In this document: in pieces, positions 51,387-60,480 of the stretch
How positions within the stretch are numbered: the first letter of the stretch is position 1
Layout of the letters: the number at the start of each line of letters is the position of its first letter
DNA from: Asanoa ishikariensis
Lineage (GTDB): Bacteria; Actinomycetota; Actinomycetes; Mycobacteriales; Micromonosporaceae
DNA length: 64,000 nt
Direction: 5' to 3'
Assembly (NCBI RefSeq): GCF_900107455.1
Contig: NZ_FNQB01000003.1
Location: 186,001-250,000 of the forward strand
The notes under the pieces: model-generated
What the model saw: the letters and a program-made list of their open reading frames with translations, nothing else
What the model was told of the DNA's origin: nothing
The model's database searches: none
Position numbers and translations under genes: made by a program

Positions 51387-52416
51387 CACGCCGGTCCGCG
51401 AGCCGGTCACCCCGCCGTCCCGTACCCGCGCTCGCGGTGTGCTCGGCTCCTGGGACCTGCTCGTCCTCGTCGCCCTCATCGCGGTGATCGTCGTCGGCAG
51501 CCTGACCATCGACGGGGTCGGCAACCCGCGCTTCTACCGCTTCGTGATCCTCGAGGCGATCCCGATCGCGCTGATCGCCCTGCCGATGACCCTGATCGTG
51601 ATCACCGGCGAGATCGACCTGAGCGTGGCGTCGACGGTCGGCCTGACGTGCAGCGTGATGGGCTGGCTGTGGCAGGCCGGCGTGACCTCGCTGCCGTTGC
51701 TGATCGCGATCTCGCTGGCGCTCGGCGCCGTGCTGGGCGCGGTCAACGGCATCTTCGTCACGGTCTTCGGGCTGCCCTCGCTCGCCGTCACGATCGGCAC
51801 CCTCGCCCTATATCGCGGGCTCGCCTACGTGGTGCTCGGCGACAAGGCGGTGGCCGACTACCCGATCTCCTGGACGACGAACATGATCGCCCCGATCCCC
51901 GGCACGGTGGTGCCCTGGTTCGTGCTCGTCGTCGCCGTCCTGGCGCTGCTGTTCGGCGTGCTGCTCCACGCGACCCCGATCGGCCGCGGGCTCTACGCGA
52001 TCGGCAACAACGCGGAGGCATCGGCGTACTCCGGGATCGCGGTTCTGAAGACGAAGTTCTGGTTGTTCGTGGCGACCGGCATGGTCGCCGCTTTGGCGGG
52101 CGTCTTCTGGACGTTCCGGTTCGCGTCCGCCCGGGCCGACAACGCCAACGGCCTCGAGCTGTCGGTGGTGGCGGCGGTACTGCTGGGCGGCGTGTCCATC
52201 TTCGGCGGTCGCGGCGGCCTGCTCGGTGTGGTCGCCGCGGTCGCGCTCCTCGGCACATTACGCAACGCGTTGCAACTGGCCGACGTCCCGGCCAACGCGT
52301 TGACGATCGTCACCGGAACGCTGCTCATCGCTTCTGTCGTCGGGCCCAACGTGGTGCGCATGGCCCGTGGGCGGCTACGCCGACGACCACCCCCTGGAGA
52401 AAGGACCCAACCATGA
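51376..52416 (+). CDS. Sugar ABC transporter permease (second)
   Basis: 346 residues with about nine membrane segments. LIVITGEIDLSVASTVGLTCSVMG and VVAAVLLGGVSIFGGRGGLLG match RhaQ/RbsC-type permeases. GTG 51376 overlaps the first permease gene by 11 bp and its stop overlaps the binding-protein gene by 4 bp (ATGA). Confidence 0.95.
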   Translation: MAVDTPVREPVTPPSRTRARGVLGSWDLLVLVALIAVIVVGSLTIDGVGNPRFYRFVILEAIPIALIALPMTLIVITGEIDLSVASTVGLTCSVMGWLWQAGVTSLPLLIAISLALGAVLGAVNGIFVTVFGLPSLAVTIGTLALYRGLAYVVLGDKAVADYPISWTTNMIAPIPGTVVPWFVLVVAVLALLFGVLLHATPIGRGLYAIGNNAEASAYSGIAVLKTKFWLFVATGMVAALAGVFWTFRFASARADNANGLELSVVAAVLLGGVSIFGGRGGLLGVVAAVALLGTLRNALQLADVPANALTIVTGTLLIASVVGPNVVRMARGRLRRRPPPGERTQP

Positions 52417-53480
52417 GGATCACAGGTGTACGCGTCGTCGCGGCGACCGTCCTCGCGGCTTTGACGCTCGCGATGGGCGCCTGCGCCGAGGACGGCTCCG
52501 GCAGTGACACGGGCACGGGCTCGGGTGACGCCGGGAACTCCACCGGCACCATCAAGGAGGGCCTGAAGGTCGCCTTCCTGCCCAAGCAGGTGAACAACCC
52601 GTACTTCGAGACGTCCGACAACAAGGGCGGCAAGTCCGCGGTCGAGGAGTTCAAGGGCAACTACTCCCAGACCGGTCCGTCCGAGGCGAGCCCGTCGGCG
52701 CAGGTCTCGTACATCAACACGCTCTCGCAGCAGCAGACCGACGTGATCGTGGTGTCGGCCAACGACAAGGACGCCATCTGCGGCGCCCTGACCGAGGCCA
52801 AGACCGCCGGCGCGAAGATCGTCACGTACGACTCGGACACCAAGCCCGAGTGCCGCGACGTGTTCGTCAACCAGGCGACCGCGGACGGCATCGCCAAGTC
52901 CCAGATCAAGCTGATCTCGGACGCGGTGGGCCCGGAGGGTGGCGAGATCGCGATCCTGTCGGCGACGGCGAACGCGACGAACCAGAACGCCTGGATCGAG
53001 ATGATGAAGACGGAGCTCGCCAAGCCGGAGTACGCGAAGCTGAAGCTGGTCGACACCGTCTACGGCGACGACCAGGACGAGAAGTCGTTCCAGGAGGCGC
53101 AGGGTCTCCTCGCCAAGCATCCGAACCTCAAGGGCATCATCTCGCCGACCACGGTCGGTGTGGCCGCGGCGGCCCGGTACCTGTCGGGCTCGTCGTACAA
53201 GGGCAAGGTGCAGTTGACCGGCCTGGGCACCCCGAACCAGATGCGCGCGTTCGTGAAGGACGGCACCTGCAAGGCGTTCGCGCTGTGGAACCCGGCGGAT
53301 CTGGGCTACCTGGCCGCGTACGCGGGTGCGGCGCTGGCCTCCGGAATCATCACGGGCAAGGAAGGCGACTCGTTCAAGGCCGGCAAGCTCGGTGACTACA
53401 AGGTCGGCGCGGGCGGCGAGATCGTGCTGGGTGACCCCTTCACCTTCGAAGCGTCCAACATCGACCAGTTCGACTTCTAG
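52413..53480 (+). CDS. Sugar ABC transporter substrate-binding lipoprotein
   Basis: 355 residues. A lipoprotein signal ends in LAMGAC with Cys24 as lipid anchor. The mature protein has KVAFLPKQVNNPYFE, VIVVSANDKDAICGAL and a periplasmic-binding protein type 1 fold of the RhaS/RbsB class. It captures the sugar, probably rhamnose given the mutarotase gene next to it. The ATG overlaps the previous stop. Confidence 0.95.
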   Translation: MRITGVRVVAATVLAALTLAMGACAEDGSGSDTGTGSGDAGNSTGTIKEGLKVAFLPKQVNNPYFETSDNKGGKSAVEEFKGNYSQTGPSEASPSAQVSYINTLSQQQTDVIVVSANDKDAICGALTEAKTAGAKIVTYDSDTKPECRDVFVNQATADGIAKSQIKLISDAVGPEGGEIAILSATANATNQNAWIEMMKTELAKPEYAKLKLVDTVYGDDQDEKSFQEAQGLLAKHPNLKGIISPTTVGVAAAARYLSGSSYKGKVQLTGLGTPNQMRAFVKDGTCKAFALWNPADLGYLAAYAGAALASGIITGKEGDSFKAGKLGDYKVGAGGEIVLGDPFTFEASNIDQFDF

Positions 53481-53504
53481 TCTCTTAAGCGAAGGGTGGG
53501 TGGC

Positions 53505-53822
53505 GTGCGCCGGATCTGTTTCACGCTCCAGGTGCGTCCTGAGCTCCTGGACGAGTACCGGCGCCGCCACGCCTCGGTCTGGCCGTCGATGCTGGCCGCC
53601 CTACGGTCAGCGGGCTGGCACGACTATTCCCTGTTCCTGCGCGACGACGGCCTGCTGGTGGGTTACTTCCTGACGTCAGACCTGGACGCGTCCCTGGCCG
53701 CGATGGAGTCGACGGAAGTAAACGCCCGCTGGCAGGCCGAAATGGCCCCGTTCTTCGTCGACCTGCCGGGCGGCCGACCCGACCGGGGCTTCGTCGTCCT
53801 GGACGAGGTCTTCCACCTCTGA
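53505..53822 (+). CDS. rhaM: L-rhamnose mutarotase
   Basis: 105 residues. CFTLQVRPELLDEYRRRHASVWPSMLAALRSAGWHDYSLFL is diagnostic of RhaM, which interconverts alpha and beta L-rhamnose anomers. HxxxWP and HDYSLF hold the active-site His and Tyr. The gene is last in the transporter operon. No isomerase, kinase or aldolase for rhamnose is in the window, so catabolism must be elsewhere. GTG 53505 is the favoured start. Confidence 0.9.
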   Translation: MRRICFTLQVRPELLDEYRRRHASVWPSMLAALRSAGWHDYSLFLRDDGLLVGYFLTSDLDASLAAMESTEVNARWQAEMAPFFVDLPGGRPDRGFVVLDEVFHL

Positions 53823-53827
53823 CCGTC

Positions 53828-54304
53828 TCAGTCGTGGTCGTAGACGGTGGTGCCGACGTCGCGCGCGCACAAGGCAGCGACGATGAGCGGCTCGACCTGT
53901 TCCCAACGGCCGCCGGCCAGTCCGCAGCCGATGCGAGGCAGATGAACGGTGGCACCGAGCCGCACCGCATCCTCGGCCACGGTGTTGAGACAGCGCTCCA
54001 CGGCGTCGTATCGGATCGGCGGCCCGTTGCTGCCGGTGCGCATGCCGTGCTGGGCAACCATGTTGGCCACCCAGAGGTCCGGTCGGACCTGGACGAGCTG
54101 GGTAGCACCGAGTCCGAAGTCGTTGCCTGACCGTTCGCGGTGCCACGTGCGGTAGGCGCGTTCGGGTTCGGGCCAGCGGCGGGAGATCGCCAGCACGAAC
54201 CCTTTGCCCCAGCCACCGAGGTCGTTGCACACGTGCGCGACAACCTTCGGACCCTTGGCCTGAGGACTGGTCGCGTCACCCTTGACGATCCGCAGCGGCA
54301 CCAC
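53828..54304 (-). CDS. Macro-domain protein (TARG1/Poa1p-like)
   Basis: 158 residues. VKGDATSPQ, HVCNDLGGWGKGFV and RIGCGLAGGRWEQVEPLI are macro-domain signatures of the ALC1/TARG1-like group, which bind or remove ADP-ribose. No partner ADP-ribosyltransferase is adjacent. The start is GTG 54304 (or GTG 54301). It converges with rhaM. Confidence 0.85.
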   Translation of the reverse strand: MVPLRIVKGDATSPQAKGPKVVAHVCNDLGGWGKGFVLAISRRWPEPERAYRTWHRERSGNDFGLGATQLVQVRPDLWVANMVAQHGMRTGSNGPPIRYDAVERCLNTVAEDAVRLGATVHLPRIGCGLAGGRWEQVEPLIVAALCARDVGTTVYDHD

Positions 54305-54412
54305 CCGGCGATGATCTCATCAGCCAAAGCTGCCGGTCGACTGCTTTCGGAGATCGGGCCGGTGGGGCAACCTCGGCGCCCACCGCGTCCGTCCCTAGAG
54401 CATGAGGTGGAA

Positions 54413-54934
54413 ATGAGCCGCATGACGGCCTCGGACGAGGCGGCGTTCCGCGACTACGTGAGCGCGCGGATGCCGGGCTGGCGGCGCACCGCCTACCTGA
54501 TGTGCCGCGACTGGCACCTGGCCGACGACCTGGTGGGAACGGTGTTGGGCAAGCTCTACCGTCGCTGGCGTCGCCGTTCGGAGATCAATGACGTCGATGC
54601 CTACGTGAACGGGATGCTGGCGCGTGCGGTGATCGACGAGACCCGCCGGCCGTGGCGCCGCGAGCACCTGGTCGACGAGTTCCCCGCCGACGGCACGGTC
54701 GTCGCCGCCGACACGGGCAGCGTCGACCGGCTGACCCTGGATTCCTACCTCGCCCGGCTCGGGCCGCGCCGGCGGGCCGTGCTCGTCCTGCGCTTCTATT
54801 GCGACCTGTCCGTCGAGGAGACCGCGGACGTGCTCGGCATCTCGCTCGGCACCGTCAAGAGCCAGACCGCGCGCGGGCTCGAGACCTTGCGCGCACTGTC
54901 GTTGACTCCCAACCAGATTAGGCAGGTGCCATGA
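54413..54934 (+). CDS. SigE-family ECF RNA polymerase sigma factor
   Basis: 173 residues. FRDYVSARMPGWRRTAYLMCRDWHLADDLVGTVLGKLYRRW is region 2 and LRFYCDLSVEETADVLGISLGTVKSQTARGLETLR is region 4 of the actinobacterial SigE family. It precedes by a 4-bp overlap a membrane protein that is probably its regulator. Confidence 0.9.
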   Translation: MSRMTASDEAAFRDYVSARMPGWRRTAYLMCRDWHLADDLVGTVLGKLYRRWRRRSEINDVDAYVNGMLARAVIDETRRPWRREHLVDEFPADGTVVAADTGSVDRLTLDSYLARLGPRRRAVLVLRFYCDLSVEETADVLGISLGTVKSQTARGLETLRALSLTPNQIRQVP

Positions 54935-55743
54935 GCTACCGGGCTCTCTTCGACGCCACCATTCCGGCCGAGCCGCCGCCACGGGACACCGTGGACGCCC
55001 TGATCGGCCGGGCCCGGCGCAGACTCGCACTCCAGCGCCTCGGGGCGACCGCCGGCGGGGTCGCGGTCGTGGTCGCGGCCACCGCGGGCGGCTTCGCGGT
55101 CGCGTCCGGGCCGGCGCCCTCGTGGGCGCCGGTTACGGTCGCTCCCATGACACCGGCGCCGACCACCTCAGCGGCGCCCGCCCCCCGGCCATCGACGTTG
55201 CGGGGGGTCGACTCCAAGGAGAGCACCGCGCACGCCGTCGCTCGCCTGAGATCCGCTTTTCCGCGGGCGATCCGCGACGCCGTGCCAGGTGTGCACCTCG
55301 GTGGTATGCCCACCGTCGTCCGCCGGAACGTGCCCGCCACCCCGACCGGGACCGGCGGGACCTATCCGGCGAGGTTCTTCTACGACATGCCGGCGCCGCT
55401 GACCGTTGAGGTGGCGGGCAGGCAGGGCAAGATCGGCTTCTCCCTGCATCGTCTGATCGAGGACTCCTTCTGCGAGCCGCCCAACGAGGACCCCGGAGGC
55501 CCGCCCAGGGCGACCGCGACGCACGAGAGCTCCTGCGTGGAAACGAAAGGACCCGGCGGTCAACGGGTGGTGATGGCCACGCTCGTCGGTCCGGAGCCGG
55601 GCCGCGTCGTCATCGACATGCGGGTCGACCAGCCGGACGGATCCATGGTCAACGTCTCCCTGGACAGCCCAACGGGCGCGGTGTTGACCGTCGAGCAGCT
55701 GCTGGCCATCGCCCTCAATCCCCGGGTCTCGTTCTATCCCTGA
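54931..55743 (+). CDS. Membrane protein, probable partner of the SigE-type sigma factor
   Basis: 270 residues. The cytoplasmic N-terminal 35 residues (DTVDALIGRARRRLALQRL) precede one membrane helix (about 38-60) and an extracytoplasmic domain with two cysteines (SFCEPPN, SSCVETK). This is the layout of anti-sigma-like or sigma-coupled proteins that follow SigE-type sigma genes. The ATGA overlap with the sigma gene supports function together. It lacks a recognisable zinc anti-sigma motif. Confidence 0.65.
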   Translation: MSYRALFDATIPAEPPPRDTVDALIGRARRRLALQRLGATAGGVAVVVAATAGGFAVASGPAPSWAPVTVAPMTPAPTTSAAPAPRPSTLRGVDSKESTAHAVARLRSAFPRAIRDAVPGVHLGGMPTVVRRNVPATPTGTGGTYPARFFYDMPAPLTVEVAGRQGKIGFSLHRLIEDSFCEPPNEDPGGPPRATATHESSCVETKGPGGQRVVMATLVGPEPGRVVIDMRVDQPDGSMVNVSLDSPTGAVLTVEQLLAIALNPRVSFYP

Positions 55744-55895
55744 GCCGCCCGAGCGCCAACCGAGTGAACAGGCACTTTCCACGTCCGTCGAAAGGCCATG
55801 CGTCGCACCAGGGCGGCCTGGCACGCTGCGGCAGGTATCTGTTGGAGCGGAGCGCAGGGGAGGCTCCGTGCATCCACGTCAACGGGGGCGGCGCT

Positions 55896-56354
55896 ATGGC
55901 AACGACGAACAGATGGCGGATCGGCGCGTTACTCGCGATTCTTTTGGTGGGCGTCGCGGTGCTGGTGCCGTCGGCCGCGGTCGCCGACGGGATCGGGGCG
56001 CGGGGAAGCTGCATTCCCAACGGCCAGTATCCCTGGACGACCGGCTACGAGAACGGCGACCAGATGATTCCCTACGGGGACGAGGATCCCACGAACAGCA
56101 TCGGGAACTGGTACGTCGCGACCTCGAACTGTCGCGACATCAACATGCGGGTGACGAGTTGGGGTGCGGGTGTGACGATCGGCGCCAAGGTCTGCACCCT
56201 CTACGGTGGCGGGAGCTGTCAACCCAACTGGACGTACTTCGGCGTCGGCAGCACGGGCTGGAAGGTTCTCGCTTACGGAGTGCCGGACACTGAGATGTTC
56301 TACATCCAGATGTACGGCACCGGCTACACCTCCACCGGTTTCGTGGCGTTCTGA
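55896..56354 (+). CDS. Small secreted protein
   Basis: 152 residues. The signal peptide (RIGALLAILLVGVAVLVPSAAVA) is cleaved after AVA. The mature part has paired cysteines (GSCIPNG, SNCRDIN, VCTLYG, GSCQPNW) and aromatic-rich strands (TYFGVGSTGWKVLAYG). Not recognised. Its 3' end overlaps the convergent symporter gene by 31 bp. Confidence 0.7.
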   Translation: MATTNRWRIGALLAILLVGVAVLVPSAAVADGIGARGSCIPNGQYPWTTGYENGDQMIPYGDEDPTNSIGNWYVATSNCRDINMRVTSWGAGVTIGAKVCTLYGGGSCQPNWTYFGVGSTGWKVLAYGVPDTEMFYIQMYGTGYTSTGFVAF

Positions 56355-57229
56355 GTGCCGCCGTCGGCTAGGTCTTTCCGGCGGGTCACCACGTAGCCGA
56401 AGGCCGCGGCGGTGAAGAACATGACGATGCCGTACACGGCGGCCGGGATGGCGATCCGGGTGTTGTCGAGCAGCGCCGGGCTGACCGCGATGGCGATGGC
56501 GAGCGTGCTGTTGTGGATGCCGATCTCCATCCCGGCGGCGATGGACTCGGGCTTGCCCATTCCGGCCAGCCGCGGTGCGCCGTACCCGATGGCCAGGCTG
56601 ATCAGGTTGAAGATCAGGACGATGGCGCCGACGGCGATGAAGTAGTCCGCGACGTTGGCGCGCTCGTTGAGGATGGCGCCGGTGATGACCGCGACCAGCA
56701 GGACGGCCGAGAGGATTTTGACCGGCTTCGCGAGGCGGTCGGCGAAGCCGGCGAAGCGCGACCGGATCACCATGCCGAGCGCGACCGGAACGAGAACGAT
56801 GGCGAAGACCTGAAGCACCTTGTCGAACTGGAGTCCGACCGTTTGGCTGTCTGGCTGGAAGTAGCCGGTCGACAGGTTCACGACCAGCGGCAGGGTCACG
56901 ACCGCCAGGACCGAGTTGACGGCGGTCAGCGTCACGTTGACGGCGACGTGGCCGCCGAAGAGGTGACTGTAGAGGTTCGCCGTCGTGCCGCCGGGTGACG
57001 CGGCGAGCAGCATCATGCCGACGGCCAACTCCGGCTCCAGGCCGAAGGCGAGGACGAGCCCGAAGCAGATCGCGGGCAGGACGATGACCTGGCAAGCGAG
57101 GGCGATGAGCATGAGCAAGGGGTACGTCGCGATGCGCCGGAAATCCGCGATCGACAGCCCGAGCCCGAGGCCGAGCATGACGATCGCCAACGCGATCGGA
57201 AGTCCGACGGTGGTCAGCCAGGAATCCAT
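56324..57229 (-). CDS. Bile acid:sodium symporter family (BASS) transporter
   Basis: 301 residues with about nine membrane segments. LLAASPGGTTANLYSHLFGG and GIHNSTLAIAIAVSP are the two discontinuous-helix signatures of the BASS family. Members import organic acids or bile salts with sodium. ATG 57229 is chosen over an upstream in-frame ATG at 57265. Confidence 0.85.
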   Translation of the reverse strand: MDSWLTTVGLPIALAIVMLGLGLGLSIADFRRIATYPLLMLIALACQVIVLPAICFGLVLAFGLEPELAVGMMLLAASPGGTTANLYSHLFGGHVAVNVTLTAVNSVLAVVTLPLVVNLSTGYFQPDSQTVGLQFDKVLQVFAIVLVPVALGMVIRSRFAGFADRLAKPVKILSAVLLVAVITGAILNERANVADYFIAVGAIVLIFNLISLAIGYGAPRLAGMGKPESIAAGMEIGIHNSTLAIAIAVSPALLDNTRIAIPAAVYGIVMFFTAAAFGYVVTRRKDLADGGTQNATKPVEV

Positions 57230-57282
57230 GCACGGATTTTGATCGGCATGTGAGCCAAGCGACATCCACTGGATCGGTGATC

Positions 57283-57819
57283 TTAAGTCTTGCTCGGCTC
57301 GCAGCTTCGGGGCGGGAGGGTTGGCTGTCCGGCGGCTGCCAGCTCTGCGATCGACACGCTGAACTCGGTTTGCGTGGCCAACTGCTTGAATTCATTCCCG
57401 ACAAGCACGTCGACAACGTCGTCGGTACGCGTCGCCTCGTATCCCATCTCAGCGGTATTGAGGAAGTAAGCGCCGATCACGTGAGCGTCGCCGACCGCCG
57501 CTGGGCCGTAGCGGAGCAGCGCGACCCCGTCGACGGCAATCTTCGCGTTGCCCTCGGCCAGCACTCGAACGGTGCGGTGGGTGAAGTCGGTCGCGACCGC
57601 GTCAGCCAGCCCCGGCCGATCGGTGGCATTCCATACCTTCACCTTCAGTTCGTCGTTCTGCTTGAAGGTCAGGTCGACAGTCGGCCACCCGGCTGGGCAC
57701 TGAGCGCCGACGGCGCGGCCGCGTTGCGAATCGTTCAGCAATGCGTACGTGGTGACCGTCAAGGTCAGGATGAGCAGGATGCTCGCGATCACGATCGCTC
57801 GCACTCGTGCAAAGGTCAT
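57283..57819 (-). CDS. LytR C-terminal domain protein
   Basis: 178 residues. One N-terminal membrane helix (about 7-28) is followed by KVKVWNATDRPGLADAVATDFTHR, the start of a LytR_C domain, and AEMGYEATRTDDVVDVLVGNEFK. LytR_C domains occur in cell-wall assembly proteins. ATG 57819 follows GGAG. It is divergent from the GH20 gene across a 167-bp gap with two dyads. Confidence 0.85.
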   Translation of the reverse strand: MTFARVRAIVIASILLILTLTVTTYALLNDSQRGRAVGAQCPAGWPTVDLTFKQNDELKVKVWNATDRPGLADAVATDFTHRTVRVLAEGNAKIAVDGVALLRYGPAAVGDAHVIGAYFLNTAEMGYEATRTDDVVDVLVGNEFKQLATQTEFSVSIAELAAAGQPTLPPRSCEPSKT

Positions 57820-57913
57820 AGCTCCGCCAGCGGGGTGGGGTACAGGTCTTGAAACCTCAGACACCCACGGACGTCGGAACGTTGCGGTCACGTTCTGTAA
57901 GGACTCTTTACTG

Positions 57914-57951
57914 TAGGTGGCCTCCGCACCTACCATCAACGGACGTTGATC
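57914..57951. promoter_or_regulatory. Two dyads upstream of the GH20 gene
   Basis: GTAGGTG (57914-57920) and CACCTAC (57928-57934) form a 7-bp inverted repeat with a 7-nt spacer. ATCAACGGACGTTGAT (57936-57951) is a second dyad, 7-bp arms around GA. They lie side by side in the divergent gap and could bind a repressor or two different regulators. Confidence 0.5.
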
Positions 57952-57986
57952 GATTCAGGCGTGCGCCCCGAGCAGGGAGGTCTGAC

Positions 57987-60434
57987 ATGCAGACGCCGAA
58001 CAGGACCCGGGGTACGCGAGCCAGACGGAGTCGCATTCGGCGGTTCGGCTCGATGGCGTTGGTCGTCACGCTCGCGATCCAGGCGGCCGGGCTGACCGGT
58101 CAGGTGGCCACGCCGGCGTTGGCGGACACGTCACCGGTCACGGCATCGCAGCTCGTGCCGATCCCCGCCGCCATGGAGGCCGTACCGGGGGAGACCTTCG
58201 TGGTCGGCCCGGCCACCAGGATCGTGGGAGCCGAGGAAGCGCGGGCCGTGGCCGACGCGCTCGCGACGACCATGCGGGCCTCGACCGGCTATCCGCTGCC
58301 CGTGTCGACGGCCGCGCCGCAACCGGGTGACATCGCACTCGGCCTGACCGACGACGCGGACCTCGGCGACGAGGGTTACCGGCTCGACGTCTCGGGCGCC
58401 GGCATCCAGATCGAGGCGCGGCGGCCGGCCGGGCTCTTCTACGGCATGCACACCCTGCGTCAACTGCTTCCGCCGTGGATCGAGAGCCCGACCGTGCGGC
58501 CCGGGCCATGGACGGTGTCCGGCGTGCGGATCACCGACACCCCGCGGTACGCGTACCGCGGCATGATGCTCGACATCGCCCGGCATTTCCAGCCGCCGGA
58601 CGTGGTCAAGCGTGTGATCGACAAGGCGTCCGCGTACAAGTTGAATGTCCTGCACCTGCACGTCAGCGACGACCAGGGCTTCCGGATCGCGATCAACGGC
58701 CGGCCCGAGCTCACGGCCATCGGCGGGCAGTTCTCGATCAACAACGACCCGGGCGGCTTCTGGACCCAGGCCGAGTACGTCGACGTCGTCAACTACGCGG
58801 CGGCGCACTTCATGACCGTCATTCCCGAGGTCGACTCGCCGGGACACACCAACGCGATCGTCATGTCCTACGCGGGGCCCGAGGCGAACCCGGTGCTGCC
58901 GGACGTCAACTGCACGAGGAACAATCCTCCACAATGGAACCTGACCGGGGCGGTCGGCTACAGCGCGCTGTGCCCCGAGAGCCCGAACACCTGGGCGATC
59001 CTGACCGACATCATCAACCAACTCAGTGCCATGACACCTGGGCCCTACTACCACCTCGGTGGTGACGAGGTGCCGGCGTCCACCCTGGCCAGCACCCGGT
59101 ACGTCAGCTTCGTCGACCAGGAAGCACAGATCGTCAAGGCGCAAAACAAGATCGTGATGGGCTGGGCCGAGATCTCCCAGGCGAACTTCGGCCAGCCCGG
59201 TTCACCACCGGCCGTCGCCCAGTTCTGGAACAACGGGAACCCGGCGGGCTCCGGCGGTGACACGGCCCGGCGGGCCGTACAGAAGGGCATGAAGGTCGTG
59301 ATGTCGCCGGCCAACCACACGTACCTGGACATGCAGCAGTTCGTCGGCAGCCCGCTCGGGCTGAGTTGGGCCGGCCGGCTGGACGTCTCGCAGTTCTACA
59401 ACTGGTCCGGCACCAGCAGCGACCCGGCGACGTACATCCCGGCGCGGACCACCGGCGGCGTCACCCTGCCGGCGGTGACCGACGCGGACATCCTCGGTGT
59501 CGAGGCGGCGATGTGGTCCGAGACCCTGCGCACCCTGGACGACATCGGCTTCCAGATGTTCCCGCGACTTCCGGCGACCGCGGAGATCGGCTGGTCGCCG
59601 AAGACCCACGCCGACCGCAACCTCGCGTCCTTCGTCAGCCGCGTCGCCGGCCACGGACTGCGGTGGCAGCTACAGGGCCAGAACTTCTACCCGTCGCCGC
59701 AGGTGCCGTGGCAGGTCGACGTGGCGGCACCGGACATCGCCGTGCGGGAGCGGACGGTCATGGGCGACATCGCCTCCGTGTCCACTCCGGGCGCGACGCT
59801 GGAGCAGGTGTCCGCGACGGTCGACTGGGGCGACGGAACCAGCTCGCCGGCGACCCTGAGCGGCACGGCCGGCACCAACAAGACCGCCAACGGCATCTAC
59901 ACGGCCACGGCCGGCCACACGTACGGGCGCAACGGCGTCTACCAGGCGACCATCACGGCGACCCGGCCAACCGGGAGCACGACCGCCCATTTCCAGGTCG
60001 TCGTGGACACCTGCACGTCGACGGTGTCGGGCACCCACCGCGGCCCGCTGGTCGTCAGTGCCGGGGTCACCTGCCTGGCCGGTGCCACGGTCTCCGGGCC
60101 TGTGACGGTCCGTCCGGGCGGATCGCTGGTCGCCACGGGCGCCTCGATTCAGGGCCCGGTGAGCGCTACGAGTGCGGCCCTGGTCGAACTGATCGGCGGT
60201 TCGGTCAGCGGACCGGTCAGCCTCGCCGGCACCACGGGTGAGGTCGAGGTCGAGGGGGTACGGATCAGCGGCCCACTCACCCTGACCGGCACGAATGTCG
60301 CCGCCGCACCCGTGCTCGCCGGCAACGTCGTCAACGGTCCGCTGTCCTGCACCGGCAACACTCCCGCGCCGGTCAACAACGGCCAGCCGAACACGATCCG
60401 GGGACCGGCGACCGGGCAATGTAAGGGTCTGTGA
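57987..60434 (+). CDS. Secreted GH20 beta-N-acetylhexosaminidase with PKD and repeat domains
   Basis: 815 residues. A signal peptide (ending LADTS, near 47) is followed by a GH20b-type N-terminal domain, then the GH20 barrel. YRGMMLDIARHFQ and HLHVSDDQGF are early signatures, and YHLGGDEVPAS carries the catalytic Asp360-Glu361 pair. W-rich motifs (MWSETLRTLDD) close the barrel. Residues about 600-690 are a PKD-type domain (WGDGTSSP) and the last 120 carry about five repeats with GPV or GPL, resembling a beta-helix. It releases GlcNAc from chitin or peptidoglycan-like substrates. ATG follows GGGAGG. Confidence 0.9.
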   Translation: MQTPNRTRGTRARRSRIRRFGSMALVVTLAIQAAGLTGQVATPALADTSPVTASQLVPIPAAMEAVPGETFVVGPATRIVGAEEARAVADALATTMRASTGYPLPVSTAAPQPGDIALGLTDDADLGDEGYRLDVSGAGIQIEARRPAGLFYGMHTLRQLLPPWIESPTVRPGPWTVSGVRITDTPRYAYRGMMLDIARHFQPPDVVKRVIDKASAYKLNVLHLHVSDDQGFRIAINGRPELTAIGGQFSINNDPGGFWTQAEYVDVVNYAAAHFMTVIPEVDSPGHTNAIVMSYAGPEANPVLPDVNCTRNNPPQWNLTGAVGYSALCPESPNTWAILTDIINQLSAMTPGPYYHLGGDEVPASTLASTRYVSFVDQEAQIVKAQNKIVMGWAEISQANFGQPGSPPAVAQFWNNGNPAGSGGDTARRAVQKGMKVVMSPANHTYLDMQQFVGSPLGLSWAGRLDVSQFYNWSGTSSDPATYIPARTTGGVTLPAVTDADILGVEAAMWSETLRTLDDIGFQMFPRLPATAEIGWSPKTHADRNLASFVSRVAGHGLRWQLQGQNFYPSPQVPWQVDVAAPDIAVRERTVMGDIASVSTPGATLEQVSATVDWGDGTSSPATLSGTAGTNKTANGIYTATAGHTYGRNGVYQATITATRPTGSTTAHFQVVVDTCTSTVSGTHRGPLVVSAGVTCLAGATVSGPVTVRPGGSLVATGASIQGPVSATSAALVELIGGSVSGPVSLAGTTGEVEVEGVRISGPLTLTGTNVAAAPVLAGNVVNGPLSCTGNTPAPVNNGQPNTIRGPATGQCKGL

Positions 60435-60439
60435 CCGTC

Positions 60440-60480
60440 CCATCAGGCCCGGGCGGGGTCATGCCCCCCGGGCCTGGTGG
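60440..60480 (+). terminator. Terminator of the GH20 gene
   Basis: A 14-bp stem (60440-60453 with 60467-60480, one mismatch) lies just after the stop codon. Confidence 0.7.

Noticed and set aside
57914-57951. DasR binding site upstream of the GH20 gene
   Set aside because: Neither dyad matches the DasR consensus.
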